A DNA stretch of 39,949 bases. It comes from Comamonadaceae bacterium PBBC2. Its GTDB lineage: Bacteria; Pseudomonadota; Gammaproteobacteria; Burkholderiales; Burkholderiaceae_C. Of the stretch, positions 1-7,702 are shown one piece after another (within the stretch, counting starts at the first letter, position 1; each line of letters opens with the position of its first letter). A program made the translations under genes and the position numbers. The stretch is taken from positions 1-39,949 of the forward strand of contig NKIO01000031.1 in assembly GCA_002255935.1 (NCBI GenBank), read 5' to 3'. The notes beneath the pieces were generated by a model. The model was not told where the DNA came from. It was given only the letters and a program-made list of their open reading frames with translations, and ran no database searches.

Positions 1-50
1 TGAGCGTACTTTGGGTGACTTTGGATCTTGGCGATCACGGGGTCAATCAT
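1..50 (-). CDS. DUF485 family membrane protein, 5' end only
   Basis: Sixteen codons are visible before the window edge, beginning MIDPVIAKIQSHPKYA on the minus strand. A stretch of the form 'I..HPKY' near the N-terminus is typical of DUF485 (YjcH-like) proteins, small two-helix membrane proteins usually encoded just before an acetate/solute:sodium symporter (ActP type). An AGGACA Shine-Dalgarno-like stretch lies just upstream of the ATG. The membrane helices and any symporter partner would lie outside the window, so the call rests on a short N-terminus and is tentative. Confidence 0.5.
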   Translation of the reverse strand, partial: MIDPVIAKIQSHPKYA

Positions 51-77
51 TGTTATGTCCTGCTTAAAAAACAAAAA

Positions 78-132
78 AGGCAGACACCCAAGTCACCCGA
101 TTTTTTAATCTGAGTGAGTTGTATGTCTGCCT
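78..132. promoter_or_regulatory. Inverted repeat upstream of the DUF485 gene
   Basis: AGGCAGACA at 78-86 and TGTCTGCCT at 124-132 form a perfect 9-bp inverted repeat separated by 37 bp of AT-rich sequence that includes a run of six T. It sits between the end of the AraC gene and the start of the DUF485 gene, so it lies in the probable promoter of the latter. It could be two operator half-sites or a hairpin; the sequence alone does not decide. Confidence 0.3.
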
Positions 133-188
133 GATGGCTAATGTCGCAGAGGGGACTGACCTTCGGCTTACTCCAAGGGTTTACGCGC

Positions 189-202
189 TTGATTTACGTC
201 AA
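189..202. promoter_or_regulatory. FNR/ANR-like palindrome
   Basis: TTGATTTACGTCAA fits the TTGAT-N4-(A/G)TCAA pattern of FNR/ANR-class oxygen regulators. It overlaps the stop codon of the AraC gene and lies about 140 bp upstream of the DUF485 start. The pattern match is seen directly; regulation by an FNR homologue is inference, and a single site of this length can occur by chance. Confidence 0.3.
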
Positions 203-1212
203 GAAATTTGGCGAAAAGCATCGGGTGCATGGCCCGTCCATCCCTTGAAGGCCCGCATGAAACTCTTTTCGTTTTGAAACCCCACCTCGGCCGCGATCTG
301 TTTGATGGGGCGTGAGGTGCGCAGCAGCAAGTCCACCGCCGTGTCGCGGCGCACGCTGTCTTTGAGGGCTTGCAAGCTGGCCCCTTCTTCTTTGAGCTGC
401 CGGTGCAGGGTGCGGGGCGACAGGTTGAGCCAGGCGGCCAAATCATCGGCGTTGCGGCTGTGCTCGGGGTGTTCGGCCAGGGTCTGACGCACTTTTTCGA
501 CCAGCAATCGGTCGCGCCGGTAGGGGCGCACCGTCAGCAGCAAGGCGCGTTGCAGCATGCGCTGCAGCGCGGCTTCGTCGCGGCGCAGGGGCAGCTGCAG
601 GTAGCCCGCGTCAAAGCTCAGGCGGCTGTGCGGCGAATGAAAGTGGCTGGGCCCGTCAAACAGCACGCGGTAACTGTCCGCATGCGGCGGCGGGGCAAAG
701 TGCAAGTGGGTGGCCGCCAGCGGAATGCGCGAATCGGTCAGCCAGCAGGCCACGCCCAGCGCATTGCGCAAGACCGACACGGTGCAAAACTCGCGCAGCC
801 CTTTCAGGTCGTGCTGTTCATGCAGCTCGATGTGCGCCAAGCCTTCGGACTGCGTGAGCACCAAGGCAATGTCGTCGGTCAGCAGGTTGTGGTGGCGGCA
901 CCAACGCGAGAGCGCCACGCCCAAGGTGGGCGCGGTCAGCGATGCGCGCACCAACATGCCGTAACTGCCCCAAGGCAGCCGGCGGCGAAACCAGCCCAAG
1001 GCCTCGTCGTCCAGCTCGCGCATGGCGGCCTCGCTCATCCATTCCATTTGCAAAGCCGTCACACGTGCATCGCTTCGCTGCAAAAGTTTTGGCGTAATTT
1101 GTGCCTTTTTCAAGGCTTCAGAGGGGTCCATGCCGCGCAAGTCGTAGGCTTGCACCATGGCCTTGATGAAGGCGATGGGGGTCTCTGCGCGCGAGGAGAG
1201 GGGGGTGGCCAT
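199..1212 (-). CDS. AraC-family transcriptional regulator
   Basis: A 337-residue protein with the layout of AraC regulators that carry an N-terminal 'arabinose-binding' effector domain (roughly residues 20-200) and a C-terminal double helix-turn-helix (about 240-335). The second HTH region contains the typical run [20 protein letters not shown]. It is transcribed away from liuB, whose start lies about 100 bp from this gene's start, so the two share a promoter region and this protein is the obvious candidate controller of the liu operon. In many proteobacteria the liu genes are governed by a MerR-type LiuR instead, so an AraC-type regulator here is notable. The effector cannot be read from the sequence. 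Confidence 0.9.
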   Translation of the reverse strand: MATPLSSRAETPIAFIKAMVQAYDLRGMDPSEALKKAQITPKLLQRSDARVTALQMEWMSEAAMRELDDEALGWFRRRLPWGSYGMLVRASLTAPTLGVALSRWCRHHNLLTDDIALVLTQSEGLAHIELHEQHDLKGLREFCTVSVLRNALGVACWLTDSRIPLAATHLHFAPPPHADSYRVLFDGPSHFHSPHSRLSFDAGYLQLPLRRDEAALQRMLQRALLLTVRPYRRDRLLVEKVRQTLAEHPEHSRNADDLAAWLNLSPRTLHRQLKEEGASLQALKDSVRRDTAVDLLLRTSRPIKQIAAEVGFQNEKSFMRAFKGWTGHAPDAFRQIS

Positions 1213-1310
1213 ATGGCGCGTATTTTGGCAGGATTTGCAACCTGCTTGGCATCCGCCAGCGCAGGCAGCGCCTTATGCTGGCGGCTACAAGCGAATCCAC
1301 TGGAAACACC

Positions 1311-2918
1311 ATGACCGTTTTGCAAACCCAACTCAATGCCCGATCGGCCGAATTCGTGGCCAATGCCGCCGCCATGCAGACCGTGGTCGACGACCTGCGC
1401 GCCCGCCTGGCGCGCGTAGCCCAAGGCGGCGGCGAAGCCGCCCGCGCCAAGCACACCGCCCGCGGCAAGCTGCTGCCGCGTGACCGTGTGCAGATGCTGC
1501 TCGACCCCGGCACACCATTCCTCGAAGTCGCGCCGCTGGCGGCGCTCAACATGTACAACAACGACGCGCCCAGCTCGGGCGTGATCGTGGGCATCGGTCG
1601 CGTGGCCGGTGTGGACTGCATGATCGTCTGCAATGACGCCACGGTGAAGGGCGGCACCTACTACCCGATGACGGTGAAAAAGCATTTGCGCGCGCAAGAG
1701 ATCGCGCAGCAAAACCGCTTGCCTTGCATTTATCTGGTGGACTCGGGCGGCGCCAATTTGCCCAACCAAGACGAGGTCTTCCCAGACCGCGATCACTTTG
1801 GCCGCATCTTCTTCAACCAAGCCAATATGAGCGCGCAAGGCATCGCGCAGATCGCCGTCGTCATGGGCTCGTGCACAGCCGGTGGCGCCTATGTGCCCGC
1901 CATGAGCGACGAGACCATCATCGTCAAGAACCAGGGCACCATCTTTTTGGGCGGACCACCTTTGGTGAAAGCCGCCACCGGCGAGGTGGTCAGTGCCGAA
2001 GATTTGGGCGGTGGCGATGTGCACACACGCTTGAGTGGCGTGGCCGACCATTTGGCGCAAAACGATGTGCACGCGCTGTCTTTGGCGCGGCAGGCCGTCA
2101 AAAACCTGAACGCCCAAAAGGCCCCCAACATTGCCACACACGCGCCCGTGCCGCCCAAGTACGAGGCCAAAGAGCTGTACGGCGTGATCCCGACCGACAC
2201 GCGCAAGCCTTTTGATGTGCGCGAGATCATCGCCCGCATCGTGGATGACTCGGAGTTCGACGAATTCAAATCGCGCTTTGGCACCACCTTGGTCTGCGGC
2301 TTTGCCCGCATCGAAGGCATGCCGGTGGGCATCATTGCCAACAACGGCATCTTGTTCAGCGAGTCGGCCTTGAAGGGCGCGCATTTCATCGAGCTTTGCT
2401 GCCAGCGCAAGATCCCGCTGGTGTTTTTGCAGAACATCACCGGCTTCATGGTCGGCCGCAAATACGAAAACGAAGGCATCGCCCGCAACGGCGCCAAGAT
2501 GGTCACGGCCGTGGCCACCGCTGCGGTGCCCAAGTTCACCATCATCATTGGCGGCAGCTTTGGCGCAGGCAACTACGGCATGTGCGGCCGCGCCTACAGC
2601 CCCCGCTTTTTGTGGATGTGGCCCAACGCCCGCATCTCCGTCATGGGTGGCGAGCAGGCGGCCAGCGTCTTGGCCACGGTCAAGCGTGACGGCATCGAAG
2701 CCAAAGGTGGCCAGTGGAGCGCCGACGAAGAAGCCGCCTTCAAAGCCCCCATCAAAGAGCAGTACGAAGTGCAGGGCCACCCCTACTACGCCACCGCCCG
2801 CCTGTGGGACGACGGCGTGATCGACCCCGCCGACACCCGCCGCGTGCTGGCGCTGGGCTTGAGCGCTTCGCTGAATGCGCCGATTCCAGAGACCAAGTTT
2901 GGACTTTTCCGCATGTGA
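1311..2918 (+). CDS. liuB: Methylcrotonoyl-CoA carboxylase, carboxyltransferase (beta) subunit
   Basis: This subunit transfers the carboxyl group from biotin to 3-methylcrotonyl-CoA in leucine degradation, forming 3-methylglutaconyl-CoA with the LiuD subunit. The 535-residue length equals that of the MCC beta family. Acyl-CoA carboxylase motifs are visible: the oxyanion-hole region [16 protein letters not shown] in the N-terminal crotonase-like half, and [13 protein letters not shown] followed by [14 protein letters not shown] in the C-terminal half. I start at 1311 (MTVLQTQL, preceded by GGAAAC) rather than the in-frame ATG at 1275, which would add twelve residues. It is the first gene of the operon, divergent from the AraC regulator. 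Propionyl-CoA or geranyl-CoA carboxylase are alternatives, but liuC, liuD and liuE nearby favour MCC. Confidence 0.93.
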   Translation: MTVLQTQLNARSAEFVANAAAMQTVVDDLRARLARVAQGGGEAARAKHTARGKLLPRDRVQMLLDPGTPFLEVAPLAALNMYNNDAPSSGVIVGIGRVAGVDCMIVCNDATVKGGTYYPMTVKKHLRAQEIAQQNRLPCIYLVDSGGANLPNQDEVFPDRDHFGRIFFNQANMSAQGIAQIAVVMGSCTAGGAYVPAMSDETIIVKNQGTIFLGGPPLVKAATGEVVSAEDLGGGDVHTRLSGVADHLAQNDVHALSLARQAVKNLNAQKAPNIATHAPVPPKYEAKELYGVIPTDTRKPFDVREIIARIVDDSEFDEFKSRFGTTLVCGFARIEGMPVGIIANNGILFSESALKGAHFIELCCQRKIPLVFLQNITGFMVGRKYENEGIARNGAKMVTAVATAAVPKFTIIIGGSFGAGNYGMCGRAYSPRFLWMWPNARISVMGGEQAASVLATVKRDGIEAKGGQWSADEEAAFKAPIKEQYEVQGHPYYATARLWDDGVIDPADTRRVLALGLSASLNAPIPETKFGLFRM

Positions 2919-2947
2919 TGTGTATGATTTTGTGAATTCATACACAT
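2899..2947 (+). promoter_or_regulatory. Promoter and palindromic operator of vapBC
   Basis: ATGTGTATGA (2918-2927) and TCATACACAT (2938-2947) are perfect 10-bp inverted arms around a 10-bp centre, placed 15 bp before the antitoxin start. A TATGAT hexamer at 2923-2928 can serve as a -10 box, with TTGGAC (2899-2904) 18 bp upstream as a -35 box inside the end of liuB. A palindrome over the -10 element is the usual arrangement for autorepression of type II toxin-antitoxin operons by their antitoxin. The palindrome is seen; its use as an operator is inferred. Confidence 0.6.
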
Positions 2948-2962
2948 TAAGGGGTTCCCAGC

Positions 2963-3277
2963 ATGCGCACCAACATTGAAATTGACGACGACTTGATGGC
3001 CGCAGCCATGGCGGCGGGTGGATTCAAGACCAAAAAAGAAGCGGTCGAAGAGGGCTTGCGCCTGGTGCGTCGCCGCCAGGTCTACAACGGCTTGTTGGCC
3101 TTGCGCGGCAAGTTGCAATGGGACGACTCGGATGCCGCTTGGGCCCATGCCAGCGCCGAAGAATCACCCGCTATGGCCGTGCAGGAACCCCAAGCCACTT
3201 ATGCGGTCAAGGCCAAGGCGGCACGATCAACCAAGACGCCAAAGCCTGTGGCGGTGAAGCGGAGCAAGGTCAAATGA
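2963..3277 (+). CDS. vapB: VapB-family antitoxin
   Basis: The first 65 residues, starting MRTNIEIDDDLMAAAM and containing TKKEAVEEGLRLVRRRQ, match the pattern of the short VapB/DUF2191 antitoxins: an N-terminal DNA-binding dimer segment followed by a toxin-binding helix. At 104 residues it is longer than the usual 65-75; the extra C-terminal tail is rich in Ala, Lys and Arg, with repeated KAKAAR- and KPVAVK-like stretches. A strong RBS (AAGGGG, 2949-2954) precedes the ATG. It overlaps vapC by 4 bp (ATGA), implying translational coupling. Its predicted role is to neutralise VapC and repress its own promoter. Confidence 0.82.
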   Translation: MRTNIEIDDDLMAAAMAAGGFKTKKEAVEEGLRLVRRRQVYNGLLALRGKLQWDDSDAAWAHASAEESPAMAVQEPQATYAVKAKAARSTKTPKPVAVKRSKVK

Positions 3278-3696
3278 TCTTGGTGGACTCCAGCGTCTGG
3301 ATCGACTTCTTCCGGGGAGGAAGAAGCACGCAGAGCCAGACCTTGGCCAGTTGTTTGGGCGACTCCAGCATCGAAGTCGGCATGGCCGATCTGGTGCTGT
3401 TCGAGGTGATGCGTGGCTTTCGTGAGGGCACATGGATGCGTCAAGCCCAAGCCCTCATGAGTGCCTTGCCCCAAGTTGAGATCGGCGGCACAGCCCATGT
3501 GTTGAAGGCGGCTGAGCGTTATCGGCAATTACGCCAATCAGGCCGCACCGTGCGCAGCCCCGTTGACGTCTTGCTGGCCAGCTATTGCATGACCTACGGC
3601 CATACCCTGTTGCACCGCGATGCGGACTTTGAATCACTCCAAACATTGGGCGGGCTGAACACTTGGCCCAACTCAAAACCAGAACACAACGCTTAA
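3274..3696 (+). CDS. vapC: VapC-family PIN-domain ribonuclease toxin
   Basis: A 140-residue PIN domain. The acidic metal-binding residues expected of VapC toxins are present: D5 in ILVDSSVWIDFF, E44 in LVLFEVMRGF, D98 in SPVDVLLASY and D116/D118 in LLHRDADFE. Family members cleave tRNA or rRNA when released from VapB. The start at 3274 is fixed by the ATGA overlap with the antitoxin; a longer in-frame reading from 3118 lies entirely inside vapB and is rejected. The gene ends 15 bp before liuC, so the pair sits inside the liu operon, in the same orientation. All catalytic positions are intact, so the toxin is probably functional. Confidence 0.88.
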   Translation: MILVDSSVWIDFFRGGRSTQSQTLASCLGDSSIEVGMADLVLFEVMRGFREGTWMRQAQALMSALPQVEIGGTAHVLKAAERYRQLRQSGRTVRSPVDVLLASYCMTYGHTLLHRDADFESLQTLGGLNTWPNSKPEHNA

Positions 3697-3711
3697 CCGA
3701 AGTCAAAAACC

Positions 3712-4494
3712 ATGTACCAAACCCTCGAAATCGAACGCAGCAACCGCGTGGCCACCGTGTGGATGAACCGCCCCGATGTGCACAACGCCTTTGACGAAAC
3801 CCTGATCGCCGAACTCACCGCCGCCTGTGAAACGCTCGATCAGGATGCCAGCGTGCGCGTGGTGGTGTTGGCCGGGCGCGGCAAGAGCTTTTCGGCGGGC
3901 GCTGACCTGAACTGGATGAAACGCGCCGCTCAAAACGGCGTCGAAGACAACCTGCGCGACGCCCGCGCACTGGCCCGCATGCTGCGCGTGTTGGCCGAAA
4001 TGAAAAAGCCCACCATTGCCCGCGTGCAAGGTGCAGCGCTGGGCGGTGGCACGGGCCTCACGGCCGCGTGTGACATCGCCGTGGCGTCGACCAAGGCGGT
4101 GTTTGCCACGTCAGAGGTCAAGTTCGGCATCATCCCGGCCGCCATCAGCCCCTATGTGGTGCGGGCCATCGGGGCGCGCCAAAGCTACCGTTACTTCCAG
4201 TCGGCCGAGCGCATCGATGCCGTGCGTGCCCGTGAGCTGGGCCTGGTGCACGAAGCGGTCGAGCCCGATCAGCTCGACGCCAAGGTGCAAGAGATTGTGG
4301 ACGCCTTGATCCAAGGCGGCCCGCTGTCGCAAGCTGCTGCCAAAGACCTGATTCGCGCCGTGGACAACCAACCGATCAACGACGCCGTGGTGGAGGACAC
4401 CGCGCAACGCATCGCCGGTTTGCGTGCCACCCCCGAAGCGCAAGACGGTCTGTCGGCCTTCCTCGAAAAACGTCAACCCGGTTGGCTGGCTTGA
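3712..4494 (+). CDS. liuC: Methylglutaconyl-CoA hydratase (enoyl-CoA hydratase family)
   Basis: A 260-residue crotonase-fold enzyme expected to hydrate 3-methylglutaconyl-CoA to HMG-CoA. Oxyanion-hole and CoA-binding motifs are visible: FSAGADLNWM (residues 60-69) and GAALGGGTGLTAACD (107-121); the SEVKFGIIPA segment (134-143) carries the usual catalytic glutamate. The SEVK.G.IPA.ISPYV pattern is characteristic of the LiuC group. It follows vapC by 15 bp and precedes liuD. The substrate is inferred from the liu context; the fold and family are clear. Confidence 0.9.
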   Translation: MYQTLEIERSNRVATVWMNRPDVHNAFDETLIAELTAACETLDQDASVRVVVLAGRGKSFSAGADLNWMKRAAQNGVEDNLRDARALARMLRVLAEMKKPTIARVQGAALGGGTGLTAACDIAVASTKAVFATSEVKFGIIPAAISPYVVRAIGARQSYRYFQSAERIDAVRARELGLVHEAVEPDQLDAKVQEIVDALIQGGPLSQAAAKDLIRAVDNQPINDAVVEDTAQRIAGLRATPEAQDGLSAFLEKRQPGWLA

Positions 4495-4506
4495 CCCTGT
4501 TTCTCT

Positions 4507-4571
4507 ATGTGGGAGCTTGCCTTGCAAGCGATCTGCATCTGGCGTCCATCGCGAGCAGGGCTCGCGCCTAC
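4507..4571. repeat. REP-like palindromic pair, family A
   Basis: A GTGGGAGC...GCGAT element (4509-4532) with internal stem GCTTGCcttGCAAGC is followed by an inverted element ending CGCGCCTAC (4547-4571). Both belong to the family GTRGGAGC-hairpin-GGCGAT that recurs through this window. The pair occupies the 99-bp gap between liuC and liuD and could fold in the mRNA between them. Confidence 0.7.
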
Positions 4572-4593
4572 AGAACACTGAATGAGGTTTTCG

Positions 4594-6591
4594 ATGTTTA
4601 AAAAAATCCTGATCGCCAACCGTGGCGAAATCGCCTGCCGCGTCGCGGCCACCGCCCGCCGCATGGGCATCCAAACCGTGGCGGTGTATTCCGATGCCGA
4701 CGCCAGCGCCAAGCATGTGCAGGCCTGCGACGAAGCCGTGCATGTGGGCGGCTCGGCCCCCAAAGACAGCTACCTGCGCTGGGAGCGCATTTTGCAAGCC
4801 GCCAAAGACACCGGCGCTGAGGCGGTGCACCCCGGTTATGGTTTTTTGAGCGAGAACGAAGACTTTGCCAAAGCCTGCGCTGCGGCCGGTTTGGTGTTCA
4901 TCGGCCCGCCCGCATCGGCCATTTTGGCCATGGGCCTCAAGGCCGAGTCCAAGCGCTTGATGGAGTCCGCCGGTGTGCCCTTGGTGCCCGGTTACCACGG
5001 CGCTGACCAAGACCCCGCGCTGCTGCAGCGAGAGGCTGACCGCATCGGCTACCCCGCCCTCATCAAAGCCAGCGCCGGTGGCGGCGGCAAGGGCATGCGC
5101 GTGGTCGAGAAGTCTGAAGACTTTGCCGCAGCGCTCGCGAGTTGCCAACGCGAAGCCATCAACAGCTTTGGCAGCGATGCGGTGCTGATCGAAAAGTACG
5201 TGCAGCGCCCACGCCACATCGAGATCCAGGTCTTTGGGGACACGCAAGGCAACTGTGTGTATTTGTTCGAGCGCGACTGCTCGGTGCAGCGCCGCCACCA
5301 GAAGGTGCTCGAAGAAGCCCCGGCCCCCGGCATGACCGAGGCCCTGCGTGCGCAAATGGGCGCAGCCGCCGTGGCCGCAGCCCAAGCGGTGAACTACGTG
5401 GGCGCGGGCACGGTGGAATTCATCGTCGAGCAAACCGCTTACGACCAGCCCGAGTCGATGAAGTTCTATTTCATGGAAATGAACACCCGCCTGCAGGTGG
5501 AGCACCCGGTGACCGAAGCGATCACGGGCCTGGACTTGGTGGAGTGGCAATTGCGCGTGGCCAGCGGCCAGCCCCTGCCACTGCAGCAAAGCGAGATCCG
5601 CATGACGGGCCACGCCATCGAAGCACGCATCTGCGCCGAGAACCCCGACAACAACTTCTTGCCCGCCACGGGCACCTTGCAGGTCTATCGCAAGCCACAA
5701 GCGGCCAGCTTCGAACGCGGCACGATCCGCATCGACGACGGCGTGCGCGAGGGCGACACCATCAGCCCGTTTTACGACTCGATGGTGGCCAAGCTGATCG
5801 TGCATGGCGACACGCGTGAGCAGGCATTGGCACGGCTGGACACCGCATTGGCGCAGACCCAAATCGTGGGCCTGAACACCAATGTGCAGTTCCTGCGCCA
5901 TGTGGTGCGCAGCGATGCGTTTGCCATGGCCCAACTCGACACCGCACTCATCCAGCGCGAAAGCGCCGTGCTGTTCAAGCAAGACCCGGTGGGCCTGCAG
6001 GCCGCAGCAGCGGCGGTGATCGCCGATGCGCTGCAGGCCGAAGCCGCCGACCAAGGCGCCGACCCGTTCAGTCGCCGTGATGGCTGGCAGTCGCACGGCA
6101 CCACGCGTCGCCGCTTTGAGCTCGAATACGATGGCCAGCCCGTGCGTGCGTTGCTGACCTATGGCTCGCAGCTGTTGTTGCAGGTGGGCGAGGGCGCAGA
6201 AAGCACTTTGCAGTTCACGCCGCAAGCGGATGGCCTGTGGGTGCAGTTCAACGGCCAGCGCATCCACAGCACGGTGCATGCACAAGGCGAAACCCGCCAT
6301 GTGTTCACGCCCCAAGGCGCCACCCGCATCGGCCTGCTCGACCCGCTGGCCCATGCTGGCGAAGCCGCGCAAGAGGGCGGACGTCTGACGGCCCCCATGC
6401 CCGGCAAGGTGGTGTCGTTTGCCGTCAAAGCGGGCGACAAGGTCAAAGCCGGCCAAGCCCTGGCGGTGATGGAAGCCATGAAGATGGAACACACCATCAG
6501 CGCCCCGAAAGACGGCACCGTGGCCGAGGTGCTCTACGCCCCAGGCGACCAAGTGACCGAAGGCGCCGAACTGCTCAAACTGGCCGCCTAA
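4594..6591 (+). CDS. liuD: Methylcrotonoyl-CoA carboxylase, biotin carboxylase/BCCP (alpha) subunit
   Basis: This 665-residue protein carboxylates its own biotin with ATP and bicarbonate. The N-terminal biotin carboxylase domain starts KILIANRGEIACR and shows the ATP-grasp glycine loop KASAGGGGKGMRVV, then ERDCSVQRRHQKVLEE and FMEMNTRLQVEHPVTE. The C-terminal biotin carrier domain has EAMKMEHT with the biotinylated lysine at residue 630. The start at 4594 is preceded by GAGG at proper spacing; the in-frame ATG at 4582 overlaps that RBS and is less likely. Length and domain order match MCC/PCC alpha subunits, and context favours MCC. Confidence 0.93.
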   Translation: MFKKILIANRGEIACRVAATARRMGIQTVAVYSDADASAKHVQACDEAVHVGGSAPKDSYLRWERILQAAKDTGAEAVHPGYGFLSENEDFAKACAAAGLVFIGPPASAILAMGLKAESKRLMESAGVPLVPGYHGADQDPALLQREADRIGYPALIKASAGGGGKGMRVVEKSEDFAAALASCQREAINSFGSDAVLIEKYVQRPRHIEIQVFGDTQGNCVYLFERDCSVQRRHQKVLEEAPAPGMTEALRAQMGAAAVAAAQAVNYVGAGTVEFIVEQTAYDQPESMKFYFMEMNTRLQVEHPVTEAITGLDLVEWQLRVASGQPLPLQQSEIRMTGHAIEARICAENPDNNFLPATGTLQVYRKPQAASFERGTIRIDDGVREGDTISPFYDSMVAKLIVHGDTREQALARLDTALAQTQIVGLNTNVQFLRHVVRSDAFAMAQLDTALIQRESAVLFKQDPVGLQAAAAAVIADALQAEAADQGADPFSRRDGWQSHGTTRRRFELEYDGQPVRALLTYGSQLLLQVGEGAESTLQFTPQADGLWVQFNGQRIHSTVHAQGETRHVFTPQGATRIGLLDPLAHAGEAAQEGGRLTAPMPGKVVSFAVKAGDKVKAGQALAVMEAMKMEHTISAPKDGTVAEVLYAPGDQVTEGAELLKLAA

Positions 6592-6594
6592 TTT

Positions 6595-6715
6595 CTTGTA
6601 GGTCGGAGCTTCAGCGCCGACGGTGTGGGGTTCACCACGCCCGCATGTCGGGGCTGAAGCCGCCGACCTACAAGACGGGTGCTGCGTCTTGTGGGAGCTT
6701 GCCCTGCAAGCGCTC
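6595..6715. repeat. REP-like elements: inverted family B pair plus one family A element
   Basis: CTTGTAGGTCGG...CCGAC (6595-6621) and its near-exact inverse (6647-6674) form an inverted pair of family B elements, with GCTTCAGC-type inner stems. A family A element, GTGGGAGC with stem CTTGCcctGCAAG, follows at about 6691-6712. They fill the gap between liuD and the reductase gene. The transcribed B pair would give a long hairpin after liuD and could attenuate transcription or protect the upstream mRNA. Confidence 0.7.
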
Positions 6716-6772
6716 GCTCGCTCGCCAACGCAGGCGACATCCCGCTCCTGGCCTTGCTGACAAAATCCACCC

Positions 6773-7693
6773 ATGAACATCACCATCTGTTTTGCTGGAT
6801 TGCCGCCTGAGCCTTGGGTTCAGGCTGTGCAACACGCTTTCCCCAGCGCGACGGTCTCGGCCTGGACGCCGGGCGCTGCGCCTGCCGACCATGCCATCGT
6901 TTGGGCGCCGCCGCAGCAGTTCATCGACGAGCAGACGGGTCTGCAAACCCTGTTCAACATCGGCGCGGGCGTGGACGCCTTGCTCCAGCTCAAGCTGCCG
7001 TCCAGCCTCAAGGTGGTGCGCCTGGACGACGCGGGCATGTCGGTGCAGATGGCCGAGTTCGTTTGCCACGCGGTCATTCGCCACTTCCGCGAGTTCGACG
7101 GCTACGACGCCGACACCCAATTGGGCAAATGGTCCTACCGCAAGCCGCGCAGCCGCGCTGACTTTGCTGTGGGCGTCATGGGTCTGGGCGTGTTGGGCGA
7201 GCGTGTGGCCAAGGCCCTGCAGGTGTTCGAGTTTCCCGTCAATGGCTACAGCCGCAGCGCCAAAGACCTGCCCGGCATTCGCTGTTTCAGCGGGGCGCAG
7301 GGCTTGCCTGATTTTCTGCAAGCCACGCGTGTGTTGGTCAACCTGATGCCCCTCACGCCCGAGACCGAAAACATCCTGAACCAGACCACCTTGTCGCAGC
7401 TGCAAAAAGGCGGCTACGTCATCAACGTGGCACGCGGCAAACATTTGGTCGAAGAAGACTTGATCCAGTTGATCGACAGCGGCCACTTGGCGGGGGCTAC
7501 TCTGGATGTGTTTCGCACCGAGCCCTTGCCGCTCGATCACCCTTTTTGGCAACACCCAAAGATCACCGTCACGCCGCACACATCTGCCCGCACCTTGCGC
7601 GAAGAAAGCATCGCGCAAATCGTCGGCAAAATCCAAGCCTTGCAGCGCGGGGAGCCGATCAACGGTGTGGTCGATCCTCAGCGCGGTTATTGA
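6773..7693 (+). CDS. ghrA: Glyoxylate/hydroxypyruvate reductase A-like 2-hydroxyacid dehydrogenase
   Basis: A 306-residue D-2-hydroxyacid dehydrogenase of the GhrA group, which reduces glyoxylate and hydroxypyruvate with NAD(P)H. The nucleotide-binding loop GVMGLGVLGERVA lies mid-protein. The catalytic Arg (NVARGKHL), Glu (FRTEPLPLDHPFW) and His (TPHTSART) are all in place. The short N-terminal substrate domain and early FNIGAGVDALL match GhrA rather than the longer GhrB/SerA proteins. It lies between liuD and liuE, 9 bp before liuE, so it is probably cotranscribed, although leucine degradation has no obvious need for it. Confidence 0.85.
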   Translation: MNITICFAGLPPEPWVQAVQHAFPSATVSAWTPGAAPADHAIVWAPPQQFIDEQTGLQTLFNIGAGVDALLQLKLPSSLKVVRLDDAGMSVQMAEFVCHAVIRHFREFDGYDADTQLGKWSYRKPRSRADFAVGVMGLGVLGERVAKALQVFEFPVNGYSRSAKDLPGIRCFSGAQGLPDFLQATRVLVNLMPLTPETENILNQTTLSQLQKGGYVINVARGKHLVEEDLIQLIDSGHLAGATLDVFRTEPLPLDHPFWQHPKITVTPHTSARTLREESIAQIVGKIQALQRGEPINGVVDPQRGY

Positions 7694-7702
7694 AAGCCAA
7701 CC

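Noticed and set aside
1110..6786. Very long minus-strand open frames opposite liuB and liuD
   Set aside because: They are shadows of GC-rich coding sequence on the plus strand, rich in His/Gly/Ala and without family similarity.
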